DNA of 64,000 nt from Pseudomonas sp. A34-9 (GCF_029543085.1 NZ_CP119967.1:4862501-4926500); one strand, 5' to 3'. Positions 31,201 through 41,275 are shown, numbered from the stretch's first letter. Notes: generated by a model from the sequence alone, not told the origin. Made by a program: numbers and translations.

Positions 31201-33047
31201 TGGCCAAAGCGAAAGAGCTGTTTCCGGTGCTGAGCGATAAAGCCGCACGCGATTTGATTTACGGCCTGCCCGGAACGCTGGAAGCCGGTAGCGCTCAGTT
31301 GGTTGCATGGGAAGCAGAGCTCGCCCGGATGAACAGCGATCTGGAACTTTGGGTCAGCCGGGTTCCGATGGGTTCCCCTGCGGGCGGGCGAGTGCTGGAC
31401 GCTGCCGAACTGGTGACCCAGCGCAGCGCCCGCGAAGCATTCAGGCGGAAACTGGAACAACGCTGGCGTAACAGAATCAGCGATCAGCAGGGCCTCCCCG
31501 GCATCACATTCTTCGCCGACCTGAAGCTGATCGGTGAACTCCCGACGCTGACAGCCGACTTCAGTTTTGTCACGCAGCTCACGCTTCTGGGTGGAAAAGC
31601 GCTGAACGTGCCCGACGGCTTCCTTGGCTGTTTTACCGGGCTGCGCGGCCTGGAGATCCGCAGTTTGAACCTCGGCCGGTTCCCCCGGGCACTCTCGCGG
31701 ATGCCCTCGCTGCAAACGCTGATGCTGAGCAGCTGCGATGTGGTCTTCGATGCGCAGGCGCAAACCACACTGACTGCCATGCACCGCTTGACGGCGCTGA
31801 ATCTGTTCAACAATGCACTCGGCAGCGTGCCGGATGTCTCCTCTCTGCAAGAGCTGGGCTTTCTCAATCTGTCCAGCACCGGGATCGACCGCGTGCCCCC
31901 GGGCGTAGCGCGATTACCGCGTCTTGGAACCACGCTCCTGGCCGACAACCAGATAGCCGAGCTACCCGAGAGCCTCACCGGATTCTCCCGCGCAGGGGTC
32001 AATCTGAAGGGTAATCAGCTCTCTGCCACATCACGGGAACGGATCAAAACCTACTACAAGGTCACCAGTCGAAACCTCGGCATCATGGCCGAGCAGGCCG
32101 ATATCGATCTGGCGCAATCGCTCTACCCGCATCTGGGCAAGGCAAAAGCCAGTGATGTCATCTATCGTCTGCCCGGGACGCTGGCCGAAGGACGTGCGGA
32201 GCTGCTTCGGCGGGAGACCGAACTGACCACCCTTCTCGGCAATCTGGAAAGCTGGACCCACGAAATCCCTCTCGACCCCGTCACCGGCGCACGTATGGAG
32301 GCCGGCGCATGGGCCGAGGAAAAGTCCGGAAAAATGCAGTTCATGGCACAGCTGGAGCAGTGCTGGCGCAGCTTCCCCGGCACAGCGGACACCAACGATT
32401 TCACCTGCAATCTGTCGTTCAGCGCAGAACTGCCGCTGATCAGTGCGCAGTTTGCCCATATCCGTAAACTGAAACTGACGAGTTCGGCTTCCGCCTCGCC
32501 ACGGCTCGACCGGTTACTGGACTTGTTCCCGCATTTGCAAGAGTTGCAGATCAGCGCTTATCCGTTGCACGACTTGCCTGCGCAAGTTCTGCTCATGCCC
32601 GATCTCGATACGCTGAGCCTGCCGGACTGCCGCATTGTCCTGACCCGACAAAGCGCTGATGCACTGGCGAGCATGAGTGGCTTGCAAACATTGAACCTGC
32701 GCGGCAATCCCCTTGGCATGGCGCCCAACGTGTCGCGCCTGACACAATGCCGCTTGCTGGATCTAAGCAATACCGAGCTGACCGAAACACCGGAGGGATT
32801 GTTCGAGCTCGCTCAATTGCAACATGCCAATCTGTCCGGCAATGCCATCGGTGAGTTACCGGCGCAACTGTTGTCCCCGCCACCCGGCACCACTGCTTAT
32901 TTCGACTTCGCTGGCAACCCGTTGAGTGCCGAGAGCGAGCAACGTCTGGTGGCGCTTAACGCTGCCAATCAGGCAAGGCTGGCCGAGCAGCGAAGAGCGC
33001 ACGCGGTCGTTCAGCCGGATCCGGTAGCGCTCGAAGGCTCTGACTGA
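25260..33047 (+). CDS. Giant LRR toxin-like protein (DUF6543-type N-half, five LRR cassettes)
   Basis: 2,595-aa protein of the Pseudomonas dermonecrotic-toxin-like/LRR effector class. Start ATG at 25260 with AAGGAA six bases upstream; an in-frame ATG at 25224 lacks such a site. Residues 1 to about 1050 match the DUF6543-type pattern, with a hydrophobic hairpin around 435-480 (SSILQTAAFVIAPFVPVLG) and at about 505-520. From about 1060 to 2575, five cassettes repeat. Each has a helical segment (DIIYDLGGTLADGRA; WRAELERM; LERLWRKR), an IGELPxLxADFSHV strand and about seven leucine-rich repeats ending NPLSxxSREqIKxYY. Cassette anchors at residues 1181, 1485, 1788, 2093 and 2390 give a ~303-residue period. 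Relatives normally end in a NEL E3-ligase domain; here only ~20 residues follow the last LRR block. No signal peptide is visible. Antisense to the aru and aot operons. Confidence 0.85.
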   Translation: MHLSEGQLPAVATDITVAQHPDSHYETLKDALPAWLGNVSSTRRQALKDSRPALPVKLQNASSTEHQTLKSLNAAHLTAQSEVDKQFEHLQDASAFAEPLLKTALKSRFDLDLDVRTTFLRLYIPATTALFPIKTGARTWTVSLLDAALHNFDEDEIKDNAFESESSFITQPSASGQFDTLPAIKSKLSIAAFTRLCRELDIGKQYNTYLESNLGISDPAVAAPLRLKIDKSQKAAIRAALQMAQMNRDISASHFRLVNALLDGFTNIRSEGYAWICHDLTMMSAPLTGILVFIPDPEKARKVKHVVAYVPDDPDHPIKEYASTAEMAVELTRQLRSKDYQQFFSRFVNHEQRGFFFASLNERLSQIKWHPPVAGSSEPTWRETPVDKPDLQFDVTAIKGDLWEHLYQARLNKILNDARTLAVPTAVVDQKKRWAFWDSLISIASSILQTAAFVIAPFVPVLGEAMMAYMAYQFLDEAFEGIIEWAQGRTKEAFEHLMGTLESLIQLGAFAIGGNIAAAELPKILPKEIMAFINRFKSVKMADGKTRYWDPDLARYQQESLPGADSKPNQLGLHEHQGKLLLPLDDAHFAVKESATPGQYLIEHPTRPDAYQPLVRHNGDGAWHTEFEQPLEWDTPTALRRIGPSVESFTPAERETIRQVSGVSEDTLRKMHADQDSVPPLLADSIQRFKLDQQLQRFVNALSSEVPEDYLRADPVMQLQLLTEHGRWPTGERLRLIDQQGDLVWQSSSDEALPLTEIHSNGNLLKTLLQALDETRIKTLLGEEFAGPTPSLEVRSQTLRKQLAQLAGQHRASMFEARYQALQVSKEPLAQPIVQHDPTLPASITRELLDTATGDELLAMSEGQLPARQQQLMQLASQEVRVTRAYEGLELDSVNNPDSDTLALHSLQQLPGWSGDVRIEIRDGRYEGPMLASTGRAHAPAQKILVRQADGRYQPYDDRGQQLHSVTDFYTGILYALPDAERQKLNIQIGQGATLKAAIRKQPMPRNELRVAIAHPPNPEPKVDTLRLLGRRSTPTQAREIIDQDNFFEVDEAGIIIQDNLFTQGEPPITPEQRVQAILRGYSLEEARAFVARFPNDPAGFNAELVRLRNEFLQLTEYLRHWETDVPAYDPFNGLPLSDIQRNAAVRNRELFASAIESCWRRQTDSRLGPILQIAQPILGDLPVLDADFSHVTILSLNGNRSTTGFEAFLQRLPGLQTFGAQNLNLPQLPQALTSMPSLRQLILRDCGVTLSPANQSVLASLRELDLLDLRNNPLGAAPDLNAMPALREINLNDTEITSVPLDLLDHPRLIKGSFEGNQISEVPAAFFDLANALSDGFNFARNPLSAASREQVKLFYGRTGKHLGVVPELADITRTTALYPALNADQAVDLLYRLPGTLVEGRAQLSAWETEISRLSDDLDQWSANIPAQNPLTDLPFTAQQVLDEGVARKEFATRLKQFWRNRSPNQPSIRDSHFMAAPSFIGDMPVLSADFSHVSRLTLTGIRTVSGMQRFLQRFANVNILELRHFDLPAGLLPALEMPRLNTLELKNCGLVMTPENQAALIAMNRLQFLELSDNLLTTFPDVKLLPELTYLDLSNNGISVAPDSLAEHPKLQTAILSANLISEIPTGVFELPANRGDGIDFANNPLSPESREQIKAYYRKTGYDFGVPADAADVNLARELFPGLDQQDASDIIYDLGGTLADGRARLQGWRAELERMTADLTAWAPQVPSVHPVTGDVLSAIELFDQYAARSDFAQRLERLWRKRSGMTGMREDFFGADLKFIGEMPRLTVDFNHLSTVILRGNPAIQNTEAFLELFPHLQMLEMHDFDLGQVPNVLTRMTDLKELTLAKCNLVLTPDGQNVLKSLSELELLDLSNNETLGMAPDLPGLPAVSDLRLSNTGLSTLPDGIVDHPQLESVELDGNHITELPESLFDPIAELVEGVNLANNPLSTAARERIKAYFVEQHIDFGVLPDPGDMAKAKELFPVLSDKAARDLIYGLPGTLEAGSAQLVAWEAELARMNSDLELWVSRVPMGSPAGGRVLDAAELVTQRSAREAFRRKLEQRWRNRISDQQGLPGITFFADLKLIGELPTLTADFSFVTQLTLLGGKALNVPDGFLGCFTGLRGLEIRSLNLGRFPRALSRMPSLQTLMLSSCDVVFDAQAQTTLTAMHRLTALNLFNNALGSVPDVSSLQELGFLNLSSTGIDRVPPGVARLPRLGTTLLADNQIAELPESLTGFSRAGVNLKGNQLSATSRERIKTYYKVTSRNLGIMAEQADIDLAQSLYPHLGKAKASDVIYRLPGTLAEGRAELLRRETELTTLLGNLESWTHEIPLDPVTGARMEAGAWAEEKSGKMQFMAQLEQCWRSFPGTADTNDFTCNLSFSAELPLISAQFAHIRKLKLTSSASASPRLDRLLDLFPHLQELQISAYPLHDLPAQVLLMPDLDTLSLPDCRIVLTRQSADALASMSGLQTLNLRGNPLGMAPNVSRLTQCRLLDLSNTELTETPEGLFELAQLQHANLSGNAIGELPAQLLSPPPGTTAYFDFAGNPLSAESEQRLVALNAANQARLAEQRRAHAVVQPDPVALEGSD
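28440..33000 (+). repeat. Five tandem ~906-bp coding cassettes
   Basis: In-frame internal repeats of the giant LRR gene. The GELP/ADFSHV anchor recurs at nt 28800, 29712, 30621, 31536 and 32427 (spacing 912, 909, 915, 891). The upstream LPGTL-type motif recurs at 29442, 30354, 31266 and 32169. Copies are diverged at the protein level, so the expansion is not recent. Confidence 0.85.
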
Positions 33048-33061
33048 AGCCGGCGCTGCGC

Positions 33062-34054
33062 CTAGCCGCGCTCGGGGGGCACTGACGACAATTCGAACGG
33101 GCTGCTGCTGCGCCGCTGGTTGCGATCTTCCCGCGGCGTGGCACCGAAGAAGTTGCGATAGGCGCTGGAGAAGTGCGGCCCCGAGGAGAAGCCACACGAG
33201 AGGCCGATCTGGATGATCGACTTGCTGGTTTGCATCAACATCTGCCGGGCCTTGTTCAGGCGCAGTTCCAGGTAGTACTGGCTCGGCACACGGTTGAGGT
33301 ATTGCTTGAAGATTCGCTCCAGCTGGCGACGGGATACGCACACATGCTGGGCGATTTCGTCGGTGGTCAGCGGCTCTTCGATGTTGGCTTCCATCAGCAA
33401 CACCGCTTGGGTGAGCTTCGGATGGCTGGAGCCGAGGCGGTTCTGCAACGGGATGCGCTGACGCTCGCCCCCTTCGCGGATGCGCTCGACCACCAGTTCT
33501 TCCGAGACGGCGCCGGCCAGTTCTGCACCGTGATCGCGGGCGAGTACTGCCAGCAACAGATCGAGAACGGACATGCCACCGCACGCCGTCAGGCGATCGC
33601 GATCCCAGTCGAACAGGTGGCTGGTGGCGATGACTTTCGGGAAACGCTCGGCGAAATCGTCCTGCCAGCGCCAGTGCACGGCGGCGCGATAACCGTCGAG
33701 CAAACCGAGTTGCGCCAATGGATACACGCCGGCAGACAGACCGCCAATGACCGTGCCAGCACGCACCAACTGCTTCAGTGCACTGCTGAGGGCCGGGGCC
33801 AACGTGGTCGGCGGCTCGTCAGCGAGCAGGAACAGTTTCTGGAAGTTCTCGAGCTTGCCGGCCCACGGTTCGCCGGGCAATTGCCAGGCGCCTTCGGCCC
33901 CAGCGACTGTAACGGCTTCGGCCTGCAGGAACGACAGTTCGTAAACCACGTCCGGGTGCACCCGCTGCGCAACACGCAAGGCCTCCTCCGCCAGCGCCAA
34001 AGTCAGAGCTTTAGTGCTGGGCCAAATCAGGAAACCAATTCGATGGGCAGTCAT
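33062..34054 (-). CDS. argR: AraC-family arginine regulator ArgR
   Basis: 330-aa Pseudomonas-type ArgR, not the hexameric enterobacterial one. The N-terminal DJ-1/PfpI (GATase-like) sensor domain (FLIWPSTKALTLALAEEAL ... GGLSAGVYPLAQLGLLDG) is followed by an AraC HTH pair (TTDEIAQHVCVSRRQLERIF; SIIQIGLSCGFSSGPHFSSAYR). With arginine it activates aru and aot and represses biosynthetic genes. Start MTAHRIGF at 34054; the 13 upstream codons are unlikely. Last gene of aotJQMOP-argR in P. aeruginosa order, but here 245 bp with a repeat separate it from aotP. Confidence 0.95.
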   Translation of the reverse strand: MTAHRIGFLIWPSTKALTLALAEEALRVAQRVHPDVVYELSFLQAEAVTVAGAEGAWQLPGEPWAGKLENFQKLFLLADEPPTTLAPALSSALKQLVRAGTVIGGLSAGVYPLAQLGLLDGYRAAVHWRWQDDFAERFPKVIATSHLFDWDRDRLTACGGMSVLDLLLAVLARDHGAELAGAVSEELVVERIREGGERQRIPLQNRLGSSHPKLTQAVLLMEANIEEPLTTDEIAQHVCVSRRQLERIFKQYLNRVPSQYYLELRLNKARQMLMQTSKSIIQIGLSCGFSSGPHFSSAYRNFFGATPREDRNQRRSSSPFELSSVPPERG

Positions 34055-34148
34055 GGGCGGGCAATCCGAAGCGAAAAACAGTGATGAAGGCATGGGCCAA
34101 TGCTAGCCCGGAAATGAACACAAATCTTGAGTCTGACGCGGATCACCC

Positions 34149-34232
34149 GTAGGAGCTGTCGAGTGAAACGAGGCTGCGATCTTTTGATCTTGAAAGCAAA
34201 GTCAAAAGATCGCAGCCTGCGGCAGCTCCTAC
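34149..34232. repeat. Inverted repeat, family 2 (GTAGGAGCTG type)
   Basis: GTAGGAGCTG ... GGCTGCGATCTTTTGATCTTG and its inverted complement ending CAGCTCCTAC. A second copy is at 41276-41358. Lies between aotP and argR. Confidence 0.88.
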
Positions 34233-34299
34233 AGGGGGATTGTAGCCAGCCATCAGGCTGCGAAGCATGCACTATTCCGGTGCATATCGGCAGCTCTGA

Positions 34300-35064
34300 T
34301 TACTTGAGGCTACCCGACAGGAACTGCTGCAAACGCTCCGATTGCGGATTGACCAGCACTTCGCGCGGGTTGCCGCTTTCTTCCACCACACCTTTGTGCA
34401 GGAACACCAACTGGTTCGACACTTCACGGGCAAAACCCATTTCGTGCGTGACCACGACCATGGTGCGACCTTCCTGCGCCAGCGCTTGCATGACCTTCAG
34501 CACGTCGCCAACCAATTCCGGGTCGAGGGCCGAAGTCGGCTCGTCGAACAGCATCACCTCCGGCTCCATCGCCAGCGCACGGGCAATTGCCACACGCTGC
34601 TGCTCGCCACCGGACATGTGCCCAGGGAAAGCATCCTTACGATGCGCCACACCGACCTTGTTCAGGTAGTGCTCGGCTTTCTCGCGGGCTTCGGCCTTGG
34701 ACACGCCGAGTACGTGCACCGGCGCTTCCATGATGTTTTCCAGCGCGGTCATGTGCGACCACAGGTTGAAATGCTGGAACACCATCGACAGGCGCGAACG
34801 CATGCGCTGCAGCTGTTTCGGATCAGCGGCCTTCAGCGCGCCGTCCTTGTTCGCTACCAGCTTCAGCTCTTCGTTGTTGAGCAGGATCTTGCCCGCGTGC
34901 GGCTGCTCGAGCAGGTTGATGCAGCGCAGGAAAGTACTTTTGCCGGAGCCACTGGAGCCGATGATGCTGATCACATCGCCGGCTGCCGCTTTCAGGGACA
35001 CGCCCTTGAGCACTTCGTGACTGCCATAGCGTTTATGCAGGTCTTGGACTTCAAGTTTGTACAT
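34300..35064 (-). CDS. aotP: Arginine/ornithine ABC transporter ATP-binding protein
   Basis: 254-aa polar-amino-acid ABC ATPase. Walker A GSSGSGKST (about residues 37-45), Q-loop, signature MSGGEQQRVAIARAL, Walker B VMLFDEPTSALDPEL and H-loop VVVTHEMGFA. The MYKLEVQDLHKRYG start at 35064 excludes five extra codons. It drives import of arginine and ornithine bound by AotJ through AotQ/AotM. Confidence 0.97.
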   Translation of the reverse strand: MYKLEVQDLHKRYGSHEVLKGVSLKAAAGDVISIIGSSGSGKSTFLRCINLLEQPHAGKILLNNEELKLVANKDGALKAADPKQLQRMRSRLSMVFQHFNLWSHMTALENIMEAPVHVLGVSKAEAREKAEHYLNKVGVAHRKDAFPGHMSGGEQQRVAIARALAMEPEVMLFDEPTSALDPELVGDVLKVMQALAQEGRTMVVVTHEMGFAREVSNQLVFLHKGVVEESGNPREVLVNPQSERLQQFLSGSLK

Positions 35065-35091
35065 GCGGTCGGTTCTCACAAAAACAGTCAG

Positions 35092-36204
35092 TCAGTCGTT
35101 GAGCAAGCGCCCGTGACGCAGCGCTTCGCGCCCCGCCACCTTGGCCAGCCAGAAACCGGGTTGGGCATAACGCAGCCGTTCAATGGCAAACAGCACCCCG
35201 GAGGTACCAGCACACACCGTGCTGACCCGATCGGACACAGGATCAATCACTTCAAAAATCTCGTCACCGGCCTCGACCCATTCGCCGGGCTTGCGCAGAA
35301 AACTTACGACGCCAGGGTGCGGTGCGAGCAGCAACTCGGTGCCCTCGAACGGCATGCCTTCGCAGGCTTCGTGCGCCGGGTTCGGCCACTCGCCAGTAAT
35401 CAAACCTTGCTCGGCGAGGAACGCAAGAATGCCTTCAGCATACGCGCAGGCTTCGGCGCGACCCGTGTCGGCCTGACCGCCCAGCTCAATCGTGGTCGCC
35501 AGACACGCCAGTGGAATCTGCGCATCGGGGAACTGCCGCGACAAACGCAACCACGGCAACGAGCAGGCTTCATCGAACGAACTGCCGCCGGAATCTTCCG
35601 CCAGCAAACCCACCTTCACGTTCAGATGCGCAGCCAGCGAACGCCACTGCGGCCAGTGCTGCGGCAACGCATACATGTGCAGCGCGGCTTCGGCATCGCA
35701 ATGCAGATCGAGCACCACATCGGCGGTGCAGGCATGGCTGAGCAACACACGCTGCATGCCTTGCAACTGGCTGCTCGCTGGCGGCAATGCCGCCAGATGA
35801 TCGGCCATGGCCTGACGAATCAGGCGCACATTGGCGTGCGGATCATCACCGAGGCTGTCAGCCAATGCGGCCGCAACCGGCGCGCTCAGCTCAACGAAAT
35901 CACGGTTGAAATTCTTGCCGCTGCCCGCTTCGAAACGGCCTTGATGATTGCCTTGCAGCAATTGCCCAAGACCCAACGGATTGGCCACCGGCACCAGTTC
36001 GATGACACCGTTGAGCAAGCCCTTGGCTTCGAGTTCGCCGAGGCGCTTTTTCAGCTCCCAGGCGGTGCGCATGCCCGGCAATTCGTCAGCGTGCAGGCTG
36101 GCCTGAATGTAGGCCTTGCGCTCGCCACTGCCGAAGCGGAAAACCGAAATCTTGCGCTCGCTGCCCAGATGGCTCCACGGCAATACGTGGTCGATGCGTT
36201 CCAT
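35092..36204 (-). CDS. aotO: AotO, succinylglutamate desuccinylase/aspartoacylase-family protein
   Basis: 370-aa M14-like zinc hydrolase family member encoded inside the transporter operon. Zinc-site elements: QASLHADELPGMRTAWEL (His/Glu), DVVLDLHCDAEAALHMY (His) and TTIELGGQADTGR (catalytic Glu). The C-terminal biotinyl-like beta barrel (PHPGVVSFLRKPGEWVEAGDEIFEV) is typical of this branch. In P. aeruginosa aotO is not needed for transport, and its substrate is unknown as far as I recall. Spacing to aotM is 1 bp. Confidence 0.9.
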   Translation of the reverse strand: MERIDHVLPWSHLGSERKISVFRFGSGERKAYIQASLHADELPGMRTAWELKKRLGELEAKGLLNGVIELVPVANPLGLGQLLQGNHQGRFEAGSGKNFNRDFVELSAPVAAALADSLGDDPHANVRLIRQAMADHLAALPPASSQLQGMQRVLLSHACTADVVLDLHCDAEAALHMYALPQHWPQWRSLAAHLNVKVGLLAEDSGGSSFDEACSLPWLRLSRQFPDAQIPLACLATTIELGGQADTGRAEACAYAEGILAFLAEQGLITGEWPNPAHEACEGMPFEGTELLLAPHPGVVSFLRKPGEWVEAGDEIFEVIDPVSDRVSTVCAGTSGVLFAIERLRYAQPGFWLAKVAGREALRHGRLLND

Positions 36205-36205
36205 A

Positions 36206-36904
36206 TCAGTGCTTCCGCGGCGCGAGGTAGCTCAACCAGCGACGCTCGGCCAGTTTGAACAGCTTGACCAGAATGAAGGTCAGGCACAGATAGAACACGC
36301 CGGCGGTGATGTACGCCTCGAATGGCAGATAGAACTGCGCGTTGACGGTACGTGCCGCGCCGGTGATGTCGATCAACGTCACGATGGACGCCAGACTGGT
36401 GGTCTGCAGCATCATGATCACTTCGTTGCTGTACTGCGGCAGTGCCCGGCGCAGGGCCGATGGCAGCAGGATGCGCTTGTACAGTTTGAAGCGCGACATG
36501 CCCATGGCCTTGGCCGCTTCGATCTCACCGTTCGGCGTGGCCTTGAGGCTGCCGGCGATGATCTCCGCGGTGTAGGCGCTGGTGTTGATCGCGAACGCCA
36601 GGCACGCACAGAACGTTGCGCTGGACAGCCACGGCCACAAGAAGCTTTCACGTACCGCTTCAAACTGCGCCAGACCGTAGTAGATCAGGAACAGTTGCAC
36701 CAGCATCGGCGTACCGCGAATCACGTAGGTGTACAGCCACGCGGCGCCGTTGACGACCGGGTTCTTGGAGACGCGCATCAGCCCCAGCGGCAAGGCCGCG
36801 AGCAAACCGAAAAACAGCGACAGCGCGAGCAATTTGAGGGTGGTCACCAGGCCGCCAAGGTACAGCGGCAGGGCCTCCCAAATGACGTTGTAGTCGAAGA
36901 TCAT
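36206..36904 (-). CDS. aotM: Arginine/ornithine ABC permease AotM
   Basis: 232-aa inner-membrane permease of the HisM type with five hydrophobic helices (e.g. LYLGGLVTTLKLLALSLFFG) and the EAA loop (GEIEAAKAMGMSRFKLYKRILLPSAL) that docks AotP. Conserved YVIRGTPMLVQLFLIYYGL. Overlaps the end of aotQ by 4 nt (ATGA), so translation is coupled. Confidence 0.95.
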   Translation of the reverse strand: MIFDYNVIWEALPLYLGGLVTTLKLLALSLFFGLLAALPLGLMRVSKNPVVNGAAWLYTYVIRGTPMLVQLFLIYYGLAQFEAVRESFLWPWLSSATFCACLAFAINTSAYTAEIIAGSLKATPNGEIEAAKAMGMSRFKLYKRILLPSALRRALPQYSNEVIMMLQTTSLASIVTLIDITGAARTVNAQFYLPFEAYITAGVFYLCLTFILVKLFKLAERRWLSYLAPRKH

Positions 36905-37590
36905 AGATCAGCCGCCCTTACGCCTACCGAGTAGCGCTTCTCAAGGTGACGCAGCGCCAGCAACGAGACACTGGTGATCACCAGGTACATCGCCGCCACT
37001 GCGAGGAAGAAGGTGAAAGGCTCGCGAGTGGCATCTGCCGCCTGCTTGGCCTTGAACATCATGTCTTGCAGACCGACCACGGAAATCAGCGCGGTGGCCT
37101 TGGTCAGTACCAGCCAGTTGTTGGTGAAGCCCGGAATCGCCAGACGAATCATCTGCGGCACCATCACCCGGAAAAACACCTGAAAACTGCTCATGCCGTA
37201 CGCCATGCCCGCCTCGGCCTGACCTTTCGGGATGGCCATGAAGGCGCCACGGAAGGTTTCCGACAGGTAAGCACCGAAGATGAAACCGAGGGTGCCGATA
37301 CCGGCGGCCAGCGGATTCAAATCGATGTAGTCGTCGTAGCCAAGCATCGGCGCCACACGGTTGAGCAAATCCTGGCCGCCGTAGAAGATCAGCAGGATCA
37401 GCACCAGATCGGGAATCCCGCGGATCACCGTGGAATACAGATCGCCCAGCCAGGCCAGCCAGCGCACCGGCGACAGGCGCAACGCGACACCGATCAGCCC
37501 GAGAACGATGGCCAGAGCCATGGACGACAAGGCGAGCTGAAGCGTCAGCCATGCGCCATCGAGGATGACAGCCCCGTAGCCTTTCAACAT
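36901..37590 (-). CDS. aotQ: Arginine/ornithine ABC permease AotQ
   Basis: 229-aa HisQ-type permease pairing with AotM. Membrane helices begin at GAVILDGAWLTLQLALS. STVIRGIPDLVLILLIFYGG and the EAA loop (GQAEAGMAYGMSSFQVFFRVMVPQM) are present. ATG at 37590 has GAGGAC upstream. It follows aotJ after 91 bp. Confidence 0.95.
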   Translation of the reverse strand: MLKGYGAVILDGAWLTLQLALSSMALAIVLGLIGVALRLSPVRWLAWLGDLYSTVIRGIPDLVLILLIFYGGQDLLNRVAPMLGYDDYIDLNPLAAGIGTLGFIFGAYLSETFRGAFMAIPKGQAEAGMAYGMSSFQVFFRVMVPQMIRLAIPGFTNNWLVLTKATALISVVGLQDMMFKAKQAADATREPFTFFLAVAAMYLVITSVSLLALRHLEKRYSVGVRAADL

Positions 37591-37681
37591 GATTCAGGTC
37601 CTCGAAAGTTGGGATGAAAAAATGGCGCAAACCGCAGAGATCCTGTTGCTTGCGCCATTTCGGACTTGTCGCAGAGACGTG

Positions 37682-38458
37682 TTACTTGCCGTAGATATCG
37701 AAGGCGAAGTACTTGTCCTGGATTGCCTTGTATTTGCCGTTTTCGCGGATGGCCGCGATGGCCGCGTTGATCTTGTCTTTCAGCGCGTCGCCTTTACGTA
37801 CTGCGATGCCTACGCCGTCGCCGAAGTATTTGACGTCGGTGAACGCCGGGCCGGCGAACGCGAAGCCTTTGCCGGCGTCGGTGTTCAGGAAGCCGTCTTG
37901 CAGCAGGGTGGCGTCAGCCACGGTACCGTCGAGGCGACCGGCGGCCACGTCGAGGTAGATTTCGTTCTGCGAACCGTACGGCTTGATCTCGGCACCCAGT
38001 GGCGCGAGAACTTCGCGAGCGAAACGCTCGTGGATCGAACCACGTTGCACGCCGATGTTTTTACCCTTCAGCTCGCTCAGGTTTTCGCTGACCTGAGTAC
38101 CGGCCTTCATGACCAGACGTGCCGGGGTGTTGTAGTACTTGTTGGTGAAGTCGACCGACTTCTTGCGGTCTTCGGTGATCGACATCGACGACAGGATCGC
38201 GTCGATCTTGCGCACTTTCAGTGCCGGGATCAGACCGTCGAACTCTTGCTCGACCCACACACACTTGACCTGCATCTGCTCGCACAGAGCGTTGCCGATG
38301 TCGTAGTCAAAACCGACGATGCTGCCATCCGGCGCTTTCGAGGCGAACGGAGGGTACGCCGCTTCGATACCGATCTTCAGAGGTTTTTCATCAGCGAAGG
38401 AATTCAGCGACAGCACGGAGGACAGTGCCAGGGCGCCAAGCAGCACAAGTTTCTTCAT
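37682..38458 (-). CDS. aotJ: Arginine/ornithine-binding periplasmic protein AotJ
   Basis: 258-aa solute-binding protein of the LAO/HisJ family. Signal peptide [21 protein letters not shown], then [59 protein letters not shown] (ligand contacts) and [14 protein letters not shown]. Start MKKLVLLG at 38458; the long upstream extension of the frame is spurious. First gene of the aot operon, with an ArgR-type site about 190 bp upstream. Confidence 0.96.
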   Translation of the reverse strand: MKKLVLLGALALSSVLSLNSFADEKPLKIGIEAAYPPFASKAPDGSIVGFDYDIGNALCEQMQVKCVWVEQEFDGLIPALKVRKIDAILSSMSITEDRKKSVDFTNKYYNTPARLVMKAGTQVSENLSELKGKNIGVQRGSIHERFAREVLAPLGAEIKPYGSQNEIYLDVAAGRLDGTVADATLLQDGFLNTDAGKGFAFAGPAFTDVKYFGDGVGIAVRKGDALKDKINAAIAAIRENGKYKAIQDKYFAFDIYGK

Positions 38459-38641
38459 CTTGGGACTCCATCGGTAAAGGGCAAAAACGGCAGAGTGAGC
38501 GACAGCCCAATATGCGAATGGGTGAATCGGGAAATCGGTTGCTGCATCGGTGGGAAATTTCCCATTGAAACCGTCAGAGATTTCAACGTCAGCCACGATG
38601 AGCGAGTGATCGGCATTCTAACGACAGGCCCGAAGCCGATA

Positions 38642-38657
38642 TTTCTTCAATGCGACA
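38642..38657 (-). promoter_or_regulatory. ArgR-type half-site upstream of aotJ
   Basis: Minus strand TGTCGC-ATTGAAGA-AA, fitting TGTCGC-N8-AA and sharing TGTCGCATTG with the aruC site. A partial second copy (AGTCGCTTTC on minus, 38677-38686) lies upstream. Confidence 0.6.
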
Positions 38658-38962
38658 ACTAATTACAGATGCACAGAGAAAGCGACTTTGGCACATTGAC
38701 AGCCCTGCAAATTCATGCAAGAGCGCACGATTGTGAACCGATCTATGCTGCAAATTGCGGGCCTATTATTCGCAAACCCTTCTAATCCGGCAAGCGCAGC
38801 GTTGTGTCTTATTTTTCACCGCAGGTTTTAAGGCTCTAAAACGGGGCGATGCGTTTCCCTTTGCCCCGCTCCGGGGCGGGAGGTTACACATTCGGTTACG
38901 TGGAGGGCCGCGGGTAACAGGGGGAAATGTCTTACGGCACAGATCGATAATTATTGACCGCC

Positions 38963-39069
38963 GATCGTTCCCACGCTCCGCGTGGGAATGCAGCAAAGGA
39001 CGCTCCGCGTCCCAGGAGCCGACGCAGAGCGTCGAGGGAGGCATTCCCACGCAGAGCGTGGGAACGATC
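38963..39069. repeat. Inverted repeat, family 3 (GATCGTTCCCACGC type)
   Basis: Outer arms GATCGTTCCCACGC ... GCGTGGGAACGATC (38963 to 39069) with inner nested palindromes (CACGCTCCGCGTG; GGACGCTCCGCGTCC; GACGCAGAGCGTC). Strongly structured and intergenic, typical of Pseudomonas multi-copy repeats. Only one copy in this window. Confidence 0.75.
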
Positions 39070-39091
39070 ATCTGAAGAAACCCGGTCAAAC

Positions 39092-39114
39092 TGTGGGAGC
39101 GAGCCTGCTCGCGA
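39092..39114 (+). repeat. Single REP, family 1
   Basis: TGTGGGAGCGAGCCTGCTCG without an inverted partner, between family 3 repeat and the acs terminator. Confidence 0.85.
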
Positions 39115-39150
39115 AGAGGCCCGCCCTGCCACCACAAAACCTGCAGACAC

Positions 39151-39192
39151 AAAAAAGCCCCACCCGGCATACACCGGACAGGGCTTTCTTTT
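39151..39192 (-). terminator. acs terminator
   Basis: AAAGCCC (39154-39160) / GGGCTTT (39181-39187) enclosing a second CCGG-based hairpin; minus-strand T-run (CTTTTTTG). Lies 12 nt beyond the acs stop. Confidence 0.8.
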
Positions 39193-39204
39193 CAGACCCG
39201 CTAC

Positions 39205-41160
<1,956 letters not shown>

Positions 41161-41275
41161 CTTTCCTACCTCGGTGTAATAGTTGTTTTTGTATGACCCT
41201 GTTGTAACGGGGCGGGGGCCATAGAACCATTCGACGATGGTAGTAACAAGCCCTCGCCCACCAGCCGCGCCCCGT

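Larger units (their letters stand above)
38459..39204. other. Repeat-rich spacer between aotJ and acs
   Basis: About 745 bp without a credible gene. It holds the aotJ leader and ArgR-type site, a family 3 palindrome (38963-39069), a single REP (39092-39114) and the acs terminator. The short frames here are generated by the repeats. Confidence 0.6.

Noticed and set aside
33048..33061. Possible frameshift hiding a NEL domain after the LRR gene
   Set aside because: Only 14 bp separate the stop from the convergent argR stop, so no room exists for a missing C-terminal domain.
34342..36258. 638-codon plus-strand frame across aotP-aotO
   Set aside because: It crosses two well-identified genes on the other strand, including their junction.
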